Source: Trichomonas tenax (taxonomy: Eukaryota > Parabasalia > Trichomonadida > Trichomonadidae). Taken from it: 44,170 nucleotides of DNA. Every line of letters begins with the position of its first letter. Within the stretch, counting starts at the first letter, position 1. The notes beneath the pieces are model-generated. The model was not told where the DNA came from. It saw only the letters and a list, made by a program, of their open reading frames with translations, and ran no database searches. The stretch covers positions 1 to 44,170 of the forward strand of contig JALKBU010000378.1 of NCBI GenBank assembly GCA_023091735.1. Reading direction: 5' to 3'. Positions 18,906 through 29,184 of this stretch are shown piece after piece. Both the position numbers and the translations under genes were made by a program.

Positions 18906-20453
18906 CTAAATCAATGCAGTAGAGAGTTCACCCAAATCTTCCCGATAAGAAACTTCCTCTTTGGGATCTTTAGCTTTCTTCCTGCAACAGGCATTACCGA
19001 ATGATTCCATGGGAGAACGGAATGTAACGCCATTTAAGCAAGTTGTCATGATGTAGTCCAGAGGTTTGTTCGAAATTGAAGGCCAAACCTTTCGAAGTGA
19101 TCACTCGAGGAGGGATTGTGAGACTTCCGATGATGTCAGTGCAGTAATAGAAAGCTCTGTCGTGGATCTTTGTAGTTATGTATGGAAGGTTGCTGATCTT
19201 CTTGAGCTTGCAGAATGCAAATGTATCAGCCATGATTTCGAATGAATGTTGATCACTATCGAGATCTTCGAATTCAATGCTTTCAACCTTTGGGCAGTTC
19301 CCAAACGAATGATATCCGATGAATTCGACACATTTTATGAATGAGATCGATGTGAGGGATGAACATGAATATATCGAACTTGGATTGATTGATTTCGCAC
19401 TGATCCTGATTGATTGGATGTATTTTCAAATGCATTATCAAGGATTTCCTTGGCATTTGCTAAATCTATTTTTCCTGTTATATTTGAACAATTAGGAAAA
19501 AATATCTTGATTGATGATATCAAGGTTAACAACGAGTGATGAAATATCAGTTAGCCCGATTACATCCTTAAATGCTCCGTAATCTATTGCCTTCAAATGA
19601 GAGACTGCATCATCACTGAGCTTAATTAAAACAAGTGAAGAATCTGAAAATGCGTAAGCTCCAATTGTTGTCAATCCAGAACCAAATGTGACTTTCTTGA
19701 GATTAGTATAGCCGAATGCATTATCACCAATTGTCGTTATTGAATCTGGAATATCTAATGTTTCATAAAGATTTCCACAACTTAAAAATGTAGCGGTACT
19801 AATTTCATTAAGGTTCTGAATGATCGATGCTATATTCATGATATTGCAAATGCTGATGCTCTAACTTGTTGAAGGTTGTTCGTTTCTCTAGGAATAAAAG
19901 CGACGAGTTTAGAATCTGAGAAAGCAGATGTATTTATAATAGTCAATTGGGCTCCGTTTGTTACAGTTTTAACACCTGATGCTCTAAAGTATTGGCTTGA
20001 AAGTGTCGTGATTGAATCTGGGAGTTTAAGAATACCATTCAATGACACACATGTTTCTAAGCAATTACTTGGTATTTCAACAAGGGTTGCAATCACGCTA
20101 TCAATGTTTTTGATGTTACAACTAGAAAAACAATTTATGCCGAGATCATTGATATTATTAGTTGATATTGGTTCAATTGATTCTAAATAGGATGAACAGA
20201 ACGCATACATGCCGATGCTGGTTAAGCCTGTTCCATATTTAATTGAAAAGATATGAGAAGTTGAAAACGCGTTTTCTCCGATCGAAGTAACGGTGTCGAG
20301 GAGTGTCAAAGAGAACTAATTTTGGAAGTTGCTGAACCAAAAATTGCCAATCTTCGTAAGGCCATCGGCCAAAGTCATATCGACTAAATTTGGACAATTC
20401 TGATTGAAACGAAGTGTAGTGAGGTTAACGTTATTCCAAAATGATTTTTTTAT
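18906..20453 (-). pseudogene. BspA-like leucine-rich-repeat surface protein pseudogene
   Basis: Translation gives many BspA-type (LRR_5) repeats such as DSITTIGDNAFGYTNLKKVTF and TGLTSIGMYAFCSSYLESI, a family greatly expanded in trichomonads and linked with the cell surface. The repeats run continuously from about 20453 to 19070 but in several frames. There is an in-frame TAG at 20316-20318, and the frame changes near 19838, 19510, 19400 and 19065. The last frame gives a plausible C-terminus rich in charged residues, ending at TAG 18906-18908. At the 5' side a TGA precedes the first repeat with no ATG, so the front is missing. It is a truncated, decayed copy. Confidence 0.8.
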
Positions 20454-20862
20454 TCATTTCGATATCACCTTCATTCGCTTAATAACTATTATATCATAAC
20501 TCTTTATCTCGATTTCTATTGATTTCTGATAATGAATACTTCTAAATGCAAAAATTCAATTTTCAATAAAAATATTTTTGGAAATTGAAAAATTTTAATT
20601 CTATATTTAAATGCTACATCAACAATATTATTGAAAGCACACAGAGACAGTTAAATTTAATCAAAATTTGTTTTTCATTAAAAACCAAAAGTTAGCAAAT
20701 AACAACATAGAATGGAATTTGCTATGGTCCAACGTATGCCGACGCATGAATCAAAACCTGCCAAATTCCATTCTGTGTTGAAAAAGTTGAAAATTAAAGG
20801 ATAGAAATAATATTTTAACAAACTAAAATAAGATAACCGCATGAGTACTAACAACAATAGAC
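20454..20862. other. Gene-free spacer
   Basis: AT-rich sequence between the LRR pseudogene and the phosphatase gene. No gene is seen. Confidence 0.4.
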
Positions 20863-22020
20863 TTATTCTTGTGTTTCTGGGCAGAAATTAAGAAGTTTCT
20901 GGAAATGATCTCTGAACTCTTTGTAAGGAACGAGAACCTGATCCCATGGCTGGATCTTGAATGTTTCGCCGTTGATTGTGAATCTAACGAACAACTCAGC
21001 GTTCTGATCCTTAAGGAGCTCAAAAATAAGATGAGAAGCGTATGTTGGAACGTATTTCAAGTACTTTCCAAGCATGGCGAGGACAGCTGCAAGTGTTGAA
21101 TCATGGCCACTGAATAATGAGAACTTCTGGCCATTCTTGAAGGCAGAATCAAGATCCTTTAAGACTCTGCGTAAAACTGGAGAACCTGCAACGCTCTGGT
21201 TTGTTGTTGACATATAAGAACCGAACTTAGACATCCACTGTTCCTGGTAGCAAAAGCTCATGAACTTATCATCCAAATAAACTGGTAAATTGCCGCTTGT
21301 TGTGCAGTTGAAGGCTGTTGCCCAGCTGCAGATTACGCGCATGCTAGTGACTGTCTTTGGCATGTGGAACTGATTCGCGATGGTTTCCATCATTGGCCAA
21401 CCTTTCTCAAGCATCTGTTGGTATTCTGGTCCGTTCTAGTACAGCTTGTACTGTGCCTTGTATTTCTTGCAGTTTGAACCCCAGCCATTGATAGAAGAAG
21501 TCATCTGGCTGCTAGATGCGATTGTGATAATCTCTTCCTTTCCTGTTGGTGGATAAAAACCGTTAATAAATGACTCAGCGCTCAAGAATGTTCTTCTTGT
21601 CGGAGAAGACTCGAAGTGGAATAACTTAGGAGAGAACTTTTCAGGTAAGAAGTGTAATTCATTAACATAATATTGCCTGTATGCTGCCCCAAGATCCTTG
21701 TGCATTTCTTCACCGAGGAGTGTCAAGTCAGCAGGCATGCAATTCGGCAAATACTCAATAGATTTCTTCTTAGCATCTTTCTTAAGATAGTTGTATATAC
21801 GCTTATTATTAGAGCGATTCACAATATCTGAGCTACGACACTTCCATGTGCCTCGCTCCTCAAGTGGGACGAACTGGTAGTTAGGCGTTCTATGGCCATG
21901 ACGAGTAATGACCGAAACATGTACAAGCGACATATTCGTCAGAGGTGTTGGCATAAGGCGAGGGGCCTGACAGAATAATGACATGTCACAAAGGACACAC
22001 GTTGTCAAGGCAGCGAACAT
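20863..22020 (-). pseudogene. Histidine acid phosphatase with one in-frame TAG
   Basis: A branch-2 histidine acid phosphatase, which hydrolyses phosphomonoesters, usually secreted or lysosomal. The N-terminal half (codons 1-194 from ATG 22020) has the catalytic RHGHRTP at 40-46 with the nucleophile His41, after a short hydrophobic start that may be a weak signal peptide. Codon 195 is TAG (21436-21438). The same frame then continues without any other break to the TAA at 20863-20865. The second half includes SGHDSTL (His-Asp pair near codon 305), the proton-donor motif of the family. The joined length of about 384 residues is normal. TAG ends two other genes here, so reassignment is unlikely. 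Truncation at 194 residues would remove the proton donor. It is either a recent pseudogene, a sequencing error, or a readthrough case. Confidence 0.85.
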
Positions 22021-22025
22021 TAAAA

Positions 22026-22030
22026 AATGA
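22026..22030 (-). promoter_or_regulatory. Inr of the acid phosphatase gene
   Basis: On the coding strand TCATT (TCAYW) lies only a few bases before the ATG at 22020, the classical trichomonad position for the initiator. A preserved Inr suggests the broken gene may still be transcribed. Confidence 0.55.
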
Positions 22031-24530
22031 TCCTGAAAAATTTGAAAAACTTCATTGAATTGTTTTAAATTTGATTTATGGTTAAATCGGACTTAGGATA
22101 GTCTAAATATGTCTGATTTTAGGATGACCACATTGCTAAGAATAATTCTGAAGCTTTTATAAAATTTTGAAAAGCCATTTGATTTTTGAACGCTTTACAA
22201 GATATTTGAATAGGTTACTGAATCATTGGAATTGAGATAATTGAGAGAACCTGTGATGCCAAAATTTTGTTCAAAAATACCATTGGAATATTATTATCCT
22301 ACTTTGGCTGTATAGATTGAATCCGATTATTCAATTTGAGATGAATATGTCATGCTCCTTAAGCTTCCCAGCATTTTTGCATATGAAATCCTCTATATTT
22401 TCTGCTGTAGTGCGGAATTAGCCTAACATTTCTCGTTTATCGATGCAATAATTATTATGACTAATCAAATTATAGACAAAATACCGACGGGAGCTTTGGG
22501 GTGTGTGTAGCACAGTTTTTTAGTGTGATCGTAAAGTGTAGGTGTAATAAAACATGTATTTTGACAAAGAAATGTGTGATTTATTCAATTTTAACCAAAT
22601 CAGCCGAATCGTGTTGATTCCTGCATTCCATAGACTGCCCTATCATCCTAAAGCAAAATTATCCATTCTTGAAATAAATAATTTTCCATGGGAGATTTAA
22701 GATTTTTAATGTGTCCTTGTGGACTCTATTCCTGAGATACGTTAAGACATCAAAAAAACAATCATTGTCATACGAAAAACGATGAACTACTATCAAGTTA
22801 TATTCGATATTTGATATTTTAGATCTACATCAATAACACTTTTAATTCACACAGTTAAATTTTCTCAATTCATAAAATTAAAAGAAATATTTGAAAAATA
22901 AAAATATTTTCATAAAATTTTTTGTTATGTCGTTTAGCTAGTTTGATTTCTGGATAAAACACGAAAATCCTTTGAGGGATGGAGAGCCGTGGCCGAGGGG
23001 GTATATTGGTAGAAAGAAAAAGGAAAATAATCACGGTAAGTTCGATGTGTAATTCATCTAGTTTGTCCGAGCGCAAATTAATTTGATTTGATTATAAAAA
23101 AGCATTTAAGATGAGTTATAACTATGTAAGTTAAGCATTATACAGATAAAGATCAATTGAAATCTGTATTTAAAGTTTGAATGCAAATATCTTCATAATG
23201 AAAATTTAATATTAAAATTTTCTTGAAAATGCAGCTATTTTTGTATTTAGGGGATCATTTCCGTTCACTGTAGCATAAAATATTTTAATTTTGATATTTG
23301 GTAAAAATTGAAATCTCGCCCCTGTTTTTTTTTTGCTATATAATTTACATGTCAATAATGGTAAATATGCCACGTCACTTTTTGAGCTCTCATTTCGGTT
23401 CCCTACACTTCACCTGTATTATAATGGAATACCGCTGCAAAGCTGCATGAGCTCAACTCTGTGTAACAATTTTTTGATTTTCTTGGATAGATGTGTGCTC
23501 GTTCTTGATGTGGCATAATAAGAACAACGCAAAGAAGCTGTTAATCAACTCGATTGGCAATCTGATGGAAATTTTATTTATTTTTTACGGTAACATGCCT
23601 TGATATTTCGTGTTTATGATGCCACAGAAGTAATATAATGGTCTTCATCATCAAATTCATTTTTCCTCAATTATTGGACGCTTTTTGCCAATCAAATCAT
23701 GAGAATCTCAAATTAAGCATCGAAACCATTTTTTTTGTCATCTACACATTAGCATTAATATAGCAATCACTCTAGAATGATGATGCGATGATTATAATAT
23801 AAATTCTTCAATAAGATTTCATCGAACTCTTTATTGCCTTGTTTAACGCATTTACTCATTATACACCGGCTCAGAACTATCTAATTTCAACTCAGAATCA
23901 TGTAAATAATTATTTGTAATTGATTAATCCGAAATGACCCATAAGTAAGAGAATTATTAAGCCTCTATCAGCACAAATCACAAAAGATATGGTATGGTGA
24001 ATAAAATAGCATAGGAGATATCTATTAATATGATTTTTTGATGCTTTATTTTGATTTATTGATTGAAATACAATTATTAACTTTATTTCTATTATACATC
24101 TTCATTTAAACAATTTCTCTATCATTTGATGTTATCATTATCCAATAAATCGCAATTTTGAAAATATACATTTTTTATATATCTCATGGCTTCATGCATT
24201 TTGACAAAAAGCTCCAAAAGAAAGTTAAGTGAAATAATTAGAAGGCTAGATAACCAAAAAATTTTATTTCCAAATTTTAAATTCTTAAAATATAGCAATA
24301 AAGTATCATTGACATTCATATGTGGACTGATTAAAGTTGAAGTATCATAATTAAAGTATTCATAATGCATCAAAATTCTTGATATTTTTGATCATCAAAA
24401 CGAAAGGATAAAAATAAGTCCCCAAATTCAGGGTATATATAGATGAACGGAAGTTTAGTATAGATTTTAAAGCAAAAGCATGAAATCTTGAAATTTACAT
24501 TAAAATTTTTTGTTACTTTTTAATAACACA
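22031..24530. other. Long stretch without a supported gene
   Basis: About 2.5 kb with no frame of coding character. A small island near 22490-22550 and a stretch at 22980-23010 are less AT-rich; the latter contains a TGGCCGAGGGGG string that recalls a tRNA A-box but lacks a full cloverleaf. Positions 23330-23520 include a short open frame of no recognised family. The final ~100 nt presumably hold the promoter of the seven-helix gene. Confidence 0.4.
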
Positions 24531-25793
24531 ATGTTTTGTTTTTTGCTTTTTCACACATTTTGTATGATACAAATATCATATCTCGGTAAATTCGAAACCA
24601 AAACAGGAACAGACGTACGATTAATATACACTCGTCAGCTCAAACCTTTTGATTTATATCTCCATTCTAGGTATTGGGATTTAATCTATCTGAATGATAA
24701 CGAATCCAAATATTTTACAAATCAAACATCATTTGTTGCTCACATCGAAGAATTGCCTTACGAATTCAAAGTTCCATCAGAAAATACGTATTACGCTTAC
24801 GCTGCATTAGAACCAACCGAACGGCCACCAACAGATGGGTATTTTGTCGTCCATAACAAGTGGGGATGGCTTACTCTTGCAGATAGAATAATTCAAATTT
24901 TTGCTTTCGTTCAAATTTCATTTTACATAGTGATAACAATTTTATGGACTGTCAACAAGATAAAACATCTATTGATTAAAATGCAATTAAATACATTATT
25001 TATTGGTTGCAATATTTGCATTTTGATCATTTCTATTGCATTTGCAGTCCTCCTGATGCGAGCCAACAAGGATTACACGTTTTTCACGTACTCAATTGCA
25101 TTTATAATCTTTTTCGTTCGTGTTTTTGTTTATTTATTCTTCTTCATAATGATGTCGACAGGTTTGTCATTAGTTGATGAACAAATCAGTATTTGCACCA
25201 TTATGATAAACATTTTAGCATCATTATGCCTCACTGTATCTTTTATATTGCTGCTGCTTTTGCGTCCAATTGCTGTTTACTTCGCATTGGCATTTTTTGT
25301 TGTCTCATATTTATTTTATATCTTTCACGAATTCCGCAACGGAAGGAAAACTCTTCAGCGCCTCAACGCACATATTATTATGATAGACGAGTCTGGAATT
25401 AATCCTGCTTCAACACCAACGTTCAAGAAGATCAAGATGTGGCAAACATTTACGAGATTGTACACCTTTGGTTTTATTCTTTTGATGCTTGCTTGCGTTT
25501 GGTCTATGGTTACAATGACTGATATATGGCAGATAGTTATATATCTGCCGATAGAGATTGGCTTATTTATTATATTCGCTTGGGCAGGATGGTTCGCGAG
25601 ATTGAGAAATTCGATGCAAGTCAGTTACTATGATGGCGAAGATGAAGATGCGTATAGAGTTAAAGATAGTGGCTCTGAAAGTTCATCATCAGACGTTGTT
25701 CAGAAGAGGCAGGCTCTAATTCAATGGCAGCATGATATGAAACTCCCTCAGATCCCTCCAGAAGCTCCAAAACGAAGGATATTTTCCGCATAA
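24531..25793 (+). CDS. Seven-helix membrane protein, GOST/GPR107-like
   Basis: 420 residues from the first ATG; the frame extends upstream only from a TTG. Residues 1-17 form a signal peptide (MFCFLLFHTFCMIQISY). A lumenal or extracellular domain of about 90 residues with an NQT sequon follows. Seven hydrophobic helices then lie between about 112 and 365. The C-terminal tail is hydrophilic, acidic then Ser-rich (GEDEDAYR, SGSESSSSD). Signal peptide, short lumenal domain and seven helices, with an R-x-x-V...S-x-G pattern at the third helix (FVRVFVYLFFFIMMSTG), match the GOST family (GPR107/108, TMEM87; Lung_7-TM_R), which acts in Golgi and endosomal traffic. Helix count is firm; the family call is tentative and GPR180/TMEM145-like is an alternative. 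The TAA is followed 72 nt later by the M60-like fragment. Confidence 0.85.
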   Translation: MFCFLLFHTFCMIQISYLGKFETKTGTDVRLIYTRQLKPFDLYLHSRYWDLIYLNDNESKYFTNQTSFVAHIEELPYEFKVPSENTYYAYAALEPTERPPTDGYFVVHNKWGWLTLADRIIQIFAFVQISFYIVITILWTVNKIKHLLIKMQLNTLFIGCNICILIISIAFAVLLMRANKDYTFFTYSIAFIIFFVRVFVYLFFFIMMSTGLSLVDEQISICTIMINILASLCLTVSFILLLLLRPIAVYFALAFFVVSYLFYIFHEFRNGRKTLQRLNAHIIMIDESGINPASTPTFKKIKMWQTFTRLYTFGFILLMLACVWSMVTMTDIWQIVIYLPIEIGLFIIFAWAGWFARLRNSMQVSYYDGEDEDAYRVKDSGSESSSSDVVQKRQALIQWQHDMKLPQIPPEAPKRRIFSA

Positions 25794-25844
25794 TTTCTTT
25801 TGTTTGTTATTTTAAATTGTTAGTTTGTTTTATTATTATATTAA

Positions 25845-27080
25845 TCAAAAATCCACATATTTACTGGCGGCCTCGAGATCAACATCAGCGGCGTCATCGA
25901 GACGCCTCACCACAAGTACGGCTTCAACCATGAGACAGAGTGGAACACAACACTCAACGCTCGGAAAGCTCCTCTTTCTCTGTTCGACGCCGGACTTGTC
26001 GTGGCTGTTGTCCCTACATCTCTCGTTCCCGCTCTGACTGATATCGACGCCGTCCTCTCTTACTGGCAGACTATGATCAAAATCCACTACTCTTTCAACG
26101 ATATGTACTCAATCAGAAGGTGCCCCGACGGCCGAAAGACATCTGCACTTCTTTACAGCTTCGTTCCGAAAGCGTTCAATGTTGACGGCGCCGGTGCGTT
26201 GGCAGTTGCCGTTCTTCGTCAAGGCCGCATCGAGGTTGTCACAAAACTTATCAACGAGTTCATCGACATCGGTCAGCTCAGCATGTCATCATTTGCCGAG
26301 CACCACGAGATGTCACACCAGTTCCAGAGGAACTGGGGCTTTGGCCCCGAATCTAACTGGCGCGAGATGACAATCGACGTCAAAGTTTTCATCAACTACA
26401 TCTACCAGAACAGAGTCAGCGTCCGCCGTCAGCCAAGCATCAACAACGACATCGAGTGCATCCGCCAGCTTTGGGAGGTCGACATCCACCAACACGTCGA
26501 CATAAACAACGCAGACTCAATCAAACAAAACTAAATACAGTTCTACAACGCATTCCAGTATTACTTCGGCGCTTCACAGTATCGTGAATTCCTTCGCTGC
26601 CACATCAACGAAGTCTACTACAAGCGCCATTATCAGAGCATGTATTACATCAACGAGATGCTCCTCCACGCGTGCAAAGTCTTCAATCGCGACTTTCGTC
26701 CATACTTCCGCACATTCCCCAATGTCTTCAACTACGACGATGCGAGCAACATCAACCCATCCAACGACCACCTCATTGATGAAATGGATCTGAAAGAGTT
26801 CCACCCTGTCTCTCTTCTTTACCAGAGCGGCAACGTTGTTGATAGCGTCGAGAAGTTGAACTAAAATCACAACAGCCAACAAAAGAATATATAACAAAAA
26901 AGCCAGCATCAGAGATTGAAACAGCCATCAAGCAATCAAAATGCAAACAATAACTCAATGAAGAAAATCATTATCGGTGTTGGCATTGGAGCTGCAATTT
27001 TAGCAGTCATAATAATTGCCATTATCGTAGTCGTTGTCGTAAAGGTGCCTTCAAAAGGCTTTAACGAAGAAATTGATAAT
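25845..27080 (+). pseudogene. M60-like peptidase fragment, 5'-truncated, with three in-frame TAA codons
   Basis: The open frame begins just after a TAA at 25842-25844, with no ATG, and reads TGGLEINISGV, the GG(L)I-type strand of M60-like (enhancin-type) metallopeptidases. The zinc motif HEMSH lies at 26304-26318, with a downstream Glu giving HExxHx10E. The frame stays in register for 1.2 kb but contains TAA at 26532-26534, 26862-26864 and 26892-26894. At 26967-27041 it encodes a Gly/Ile/Val-rich transmembrane helix with a short charged tail, the usual C-terminal anchor of trichomonad M60-like surface proteins. Known members act on mucin-type glycoproteins. The N-terminal carbohydrate-binding part is missing. 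From about 25862 to 26860 GC content is far above both flanks, so it is compositionally foreign to its surroundings. Confidence 0.75.
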
Positions 27081-27156
27081 GAATACAGCCTTAACATTTT
27101 ATATATTAAGATAAAAAAATTGTTCTATCCCTTACTTACAAAACATATTTTTATAA

Positions 27157-28533
27157 CTAACAAACATTATTTTCATTTAATGACAGTTCTAATTCAGCTT
27201 CTTTCTGCGCAACTTCTTTTTGTAATTTTTGAACTATTTCATGCAGTCTTTCCAGCTTCACATCATTCTGTTCAATGATTCTCCTTTTAGAAGCAATTCT
27301 GCCTAATTTTGTGTTATTTCGAGGCGATATCAATGCAACAGGAGGCGTTTCTACATGTTTCATCAATTTTCTCTTATATATCTGCAGTTTATTGATGTTG
27401 TCCTTCATTTCCTCGACAGCGTCATTGCAATATGCAATGTCGATTAACATGTCATTGACATTTTTGATATTCGATCTTAGTTCTCTGATTCTTTCGAATT
27501 TCTTTTGTAATTCTTTCTCTATTTCTAATCTTCTCTCCGTAAATTGATTCTGAAGAGATTCTGTCTCTCTTTCTATCTTTATTGTGTTGTTTTTGATGTT
27601 ATTAAGCCTGTCGTGGACTTCCTGCTTGATTTCATCAATGTGGTTCATGACATTTATTGGTTTGCGTGGAGAAAGCTGGAATTTCGTTTTCTCCGGTACT
27701 TCAGGAGACTTATATTCATTCAACTCCTTCTCGAACAATTTTTTCCTGTGATTAAGCAATTCCCTCCTTTCTTTGTTCTGATTTATGAAGTTTTCGAGTG
27801 TTGCTTTTCTTGGTGATTGTTCTATTTGACTTGCCTTGTATTTTTTGGATAGAGAGGCAACATCGCTCTCCAAATCAAAGACAATGGATTCTATTTGTGC
27901 CAAGCAAGGAACAATTTGCGTTGTTTTTGAGTATGCTTCGATTTTTCGTTTATTTAGAGATTTAATTGTCTGCTGCAGTGAAAGGATCGATTCTTTGCAT
28001 CGATTTTCCTCAATATTCAGATTGCAAAGCTTGATATTGATGAAAGAGAAGATTTCTTCTAATCGCAAAACTCTTCTTCGTTTTGTGTTAACTGACTCTG
28101 TGTAGAAATCGACAGAAGATTGCAAAACATCGATATCGCATCGAGTAAACAAAGAACAAGGCAATACTTGTTTCGTGAGCTCTGAAAACACATATTTAAG
28201 TTCTTGTTTCATTTTTTCGTTTTCATGAGAAATTCTGTTGAATTCGCTTTGCGCTGTGTTGAAGCGGACTTGTTCTTGCTTTTTCTTGAAGAGAAAAGTT
28301 TGAGGAATATTTTGTTTCCTTTTTTCAACAATTTTGGACCTCTCATCAATGACGACACTCCTGAAAGACAGAGCGCGCTTGATGTTATCGATTTTTGCGA
28401 TGTTTACTCGAATTTCGTATTTAATTCTGTTTATTTCTTTCTGAATTGGAGCGGATTCTGCACTCTTAGACGAATGAAGACTGCTGCTGTCATTTGCGCT
28501 CTCTAGAAAACTTTCTTTCTTCATATTCATCAT
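27157..28533 (-). CDS. Coiled-coil protein with repeated SPRK/SPRN sites
   Basis: 458 residues from ATG 28533 (a second ATG follows at once) to a TAG. A Ser-rich N-terminus (about 1-28) is followed by several coiled-coil stretches rich in K, E, R and I (about 30-125, 155-225, 295-395, 425-450). Between them lie short linkers with SPRKATL, SPRKPIN and SPRNNTK, proline-directed sites with a basic residue that would suit cyclin-dependent kinases. There is no signal peptide, membrane helix or recognised domain. It is divergent from the coiled-coil gene at 29185, with a 651-nt shared upstream region. A cytoskeletal or mitotic role is only inference. Confidence 0.85.
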   Translation of the reverse strand: MMNMKKESFLESANDSSSLHSSKSAESAPIQKEINRIKYEIRVNIAKIDNIKRALSFRSVVIDERSKIVEKRKQNIPQTFLFKKKQEQVRFNTAQSEFNRISHENEKMKQELKYVFSELTKQVLPCSLFTRCDIDVLQSSVDFYTESVNTKRRRVLRLEEIFSFINIKLCNLNIEENRCKESILSLQQTIKSLNKRKIEAYSKTTQIVPCLAQIESIVFDLESDVASLSKKYKASQIEQSPRKATLENFINQNKERRELLNHRKKLFEKELNEYKSPEVPEKTKFQLSPRKPINVMNHIDEIKQEVHDRLNNIKNNTIKIERETESLQNQFTERRLEIEKELQKKFERIRELRSNIKNVNDMLIDIAYCNDAVEEMKDNINKLQIYKRKLMKHVETPPVALISPRNNTKLGRIASKRRIIEQNDVKLERLHEIVQKLQKEVAQKEAELELSLNENNVC

Positions 28534-29184
28534 TTTAATAAACGTTCGTTAAACAGGGTCTGATACCAAAAATTCGACAAATGCAGGGCATGCAATATAG
28601 ACATTTAAAATCTTATGATAGAGCATTTTAAGAAATAAAATTAATTAGCCTATACACGGTACATATAGTGACAAGAATGTTTTTGGATTTTATAATTTTG
28701 TTTTTATCTCAAGAACTCAATTGAAAAAATTGCATTATTATGATATAAACTTCGAAATATTATACCTAAACGAAAGATGTATAATATTATATGTGAGTTA
28801 CAGATGCAGACATTAAAATGATCATTTTTTCTGAATGGATTTTCTTCCTTGTTAATAAGGTTAATTTCCCAAAAATCTTTATCTTATCATTGTAATATAA
28901 AATTATAAAGCATCATCCAATTGATGAATACCTCACAAATATTAAGCTCCAAAACCATGATTTAAATATTTCATAATTTTATATCAAAGTTAGAGAAAAA
29001 TATTATGTTTTCCAGTATCTACATAATAAACATATTCTTAATTTAATATTATTGTCAAACATAATTTACAAATTCAAAATAATAGACTTTCCATACTCTA
29101 CATAATATGTAAAGTCCAAAAACAGTAAAATAATAGAAAAATGTTGATATAAAGAAATAAAATAAAAAACGTACTAAAATTTTC
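28534..29184. other. Divergent promoter region of two coiled-coil genes
   Basis: AT-rich sequence between two divergent starts. No gene is seen. No unambiguous TCAYW lies within 20 nt of either ATG. Confidence 0.4.

Noticed and set aside
20316..21438. Reassignment of TAG as a sense codon, suggested by in-frame TAG in two genes
   Set aside because: TAG is the natural end of the genes at 27157 and 35200; the LRR gene with TAG also has several frameshifts, so decay explains it.
22980..23075. tRNA-like start with TGGCCGAGGGGG and a weak B-box further on
   Set aside because: No acceptor stem pairs, the B-box is poor (AAGTTCGATGT), and no anticodon arm of the right size can be drawn.
24122..24370. 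Minus-strand frame of about 82 residues with a hydrophobic stretch
   Set aside because: Very AT-rich, no recognised motif, no Inr, and the longer version starts with TTG.
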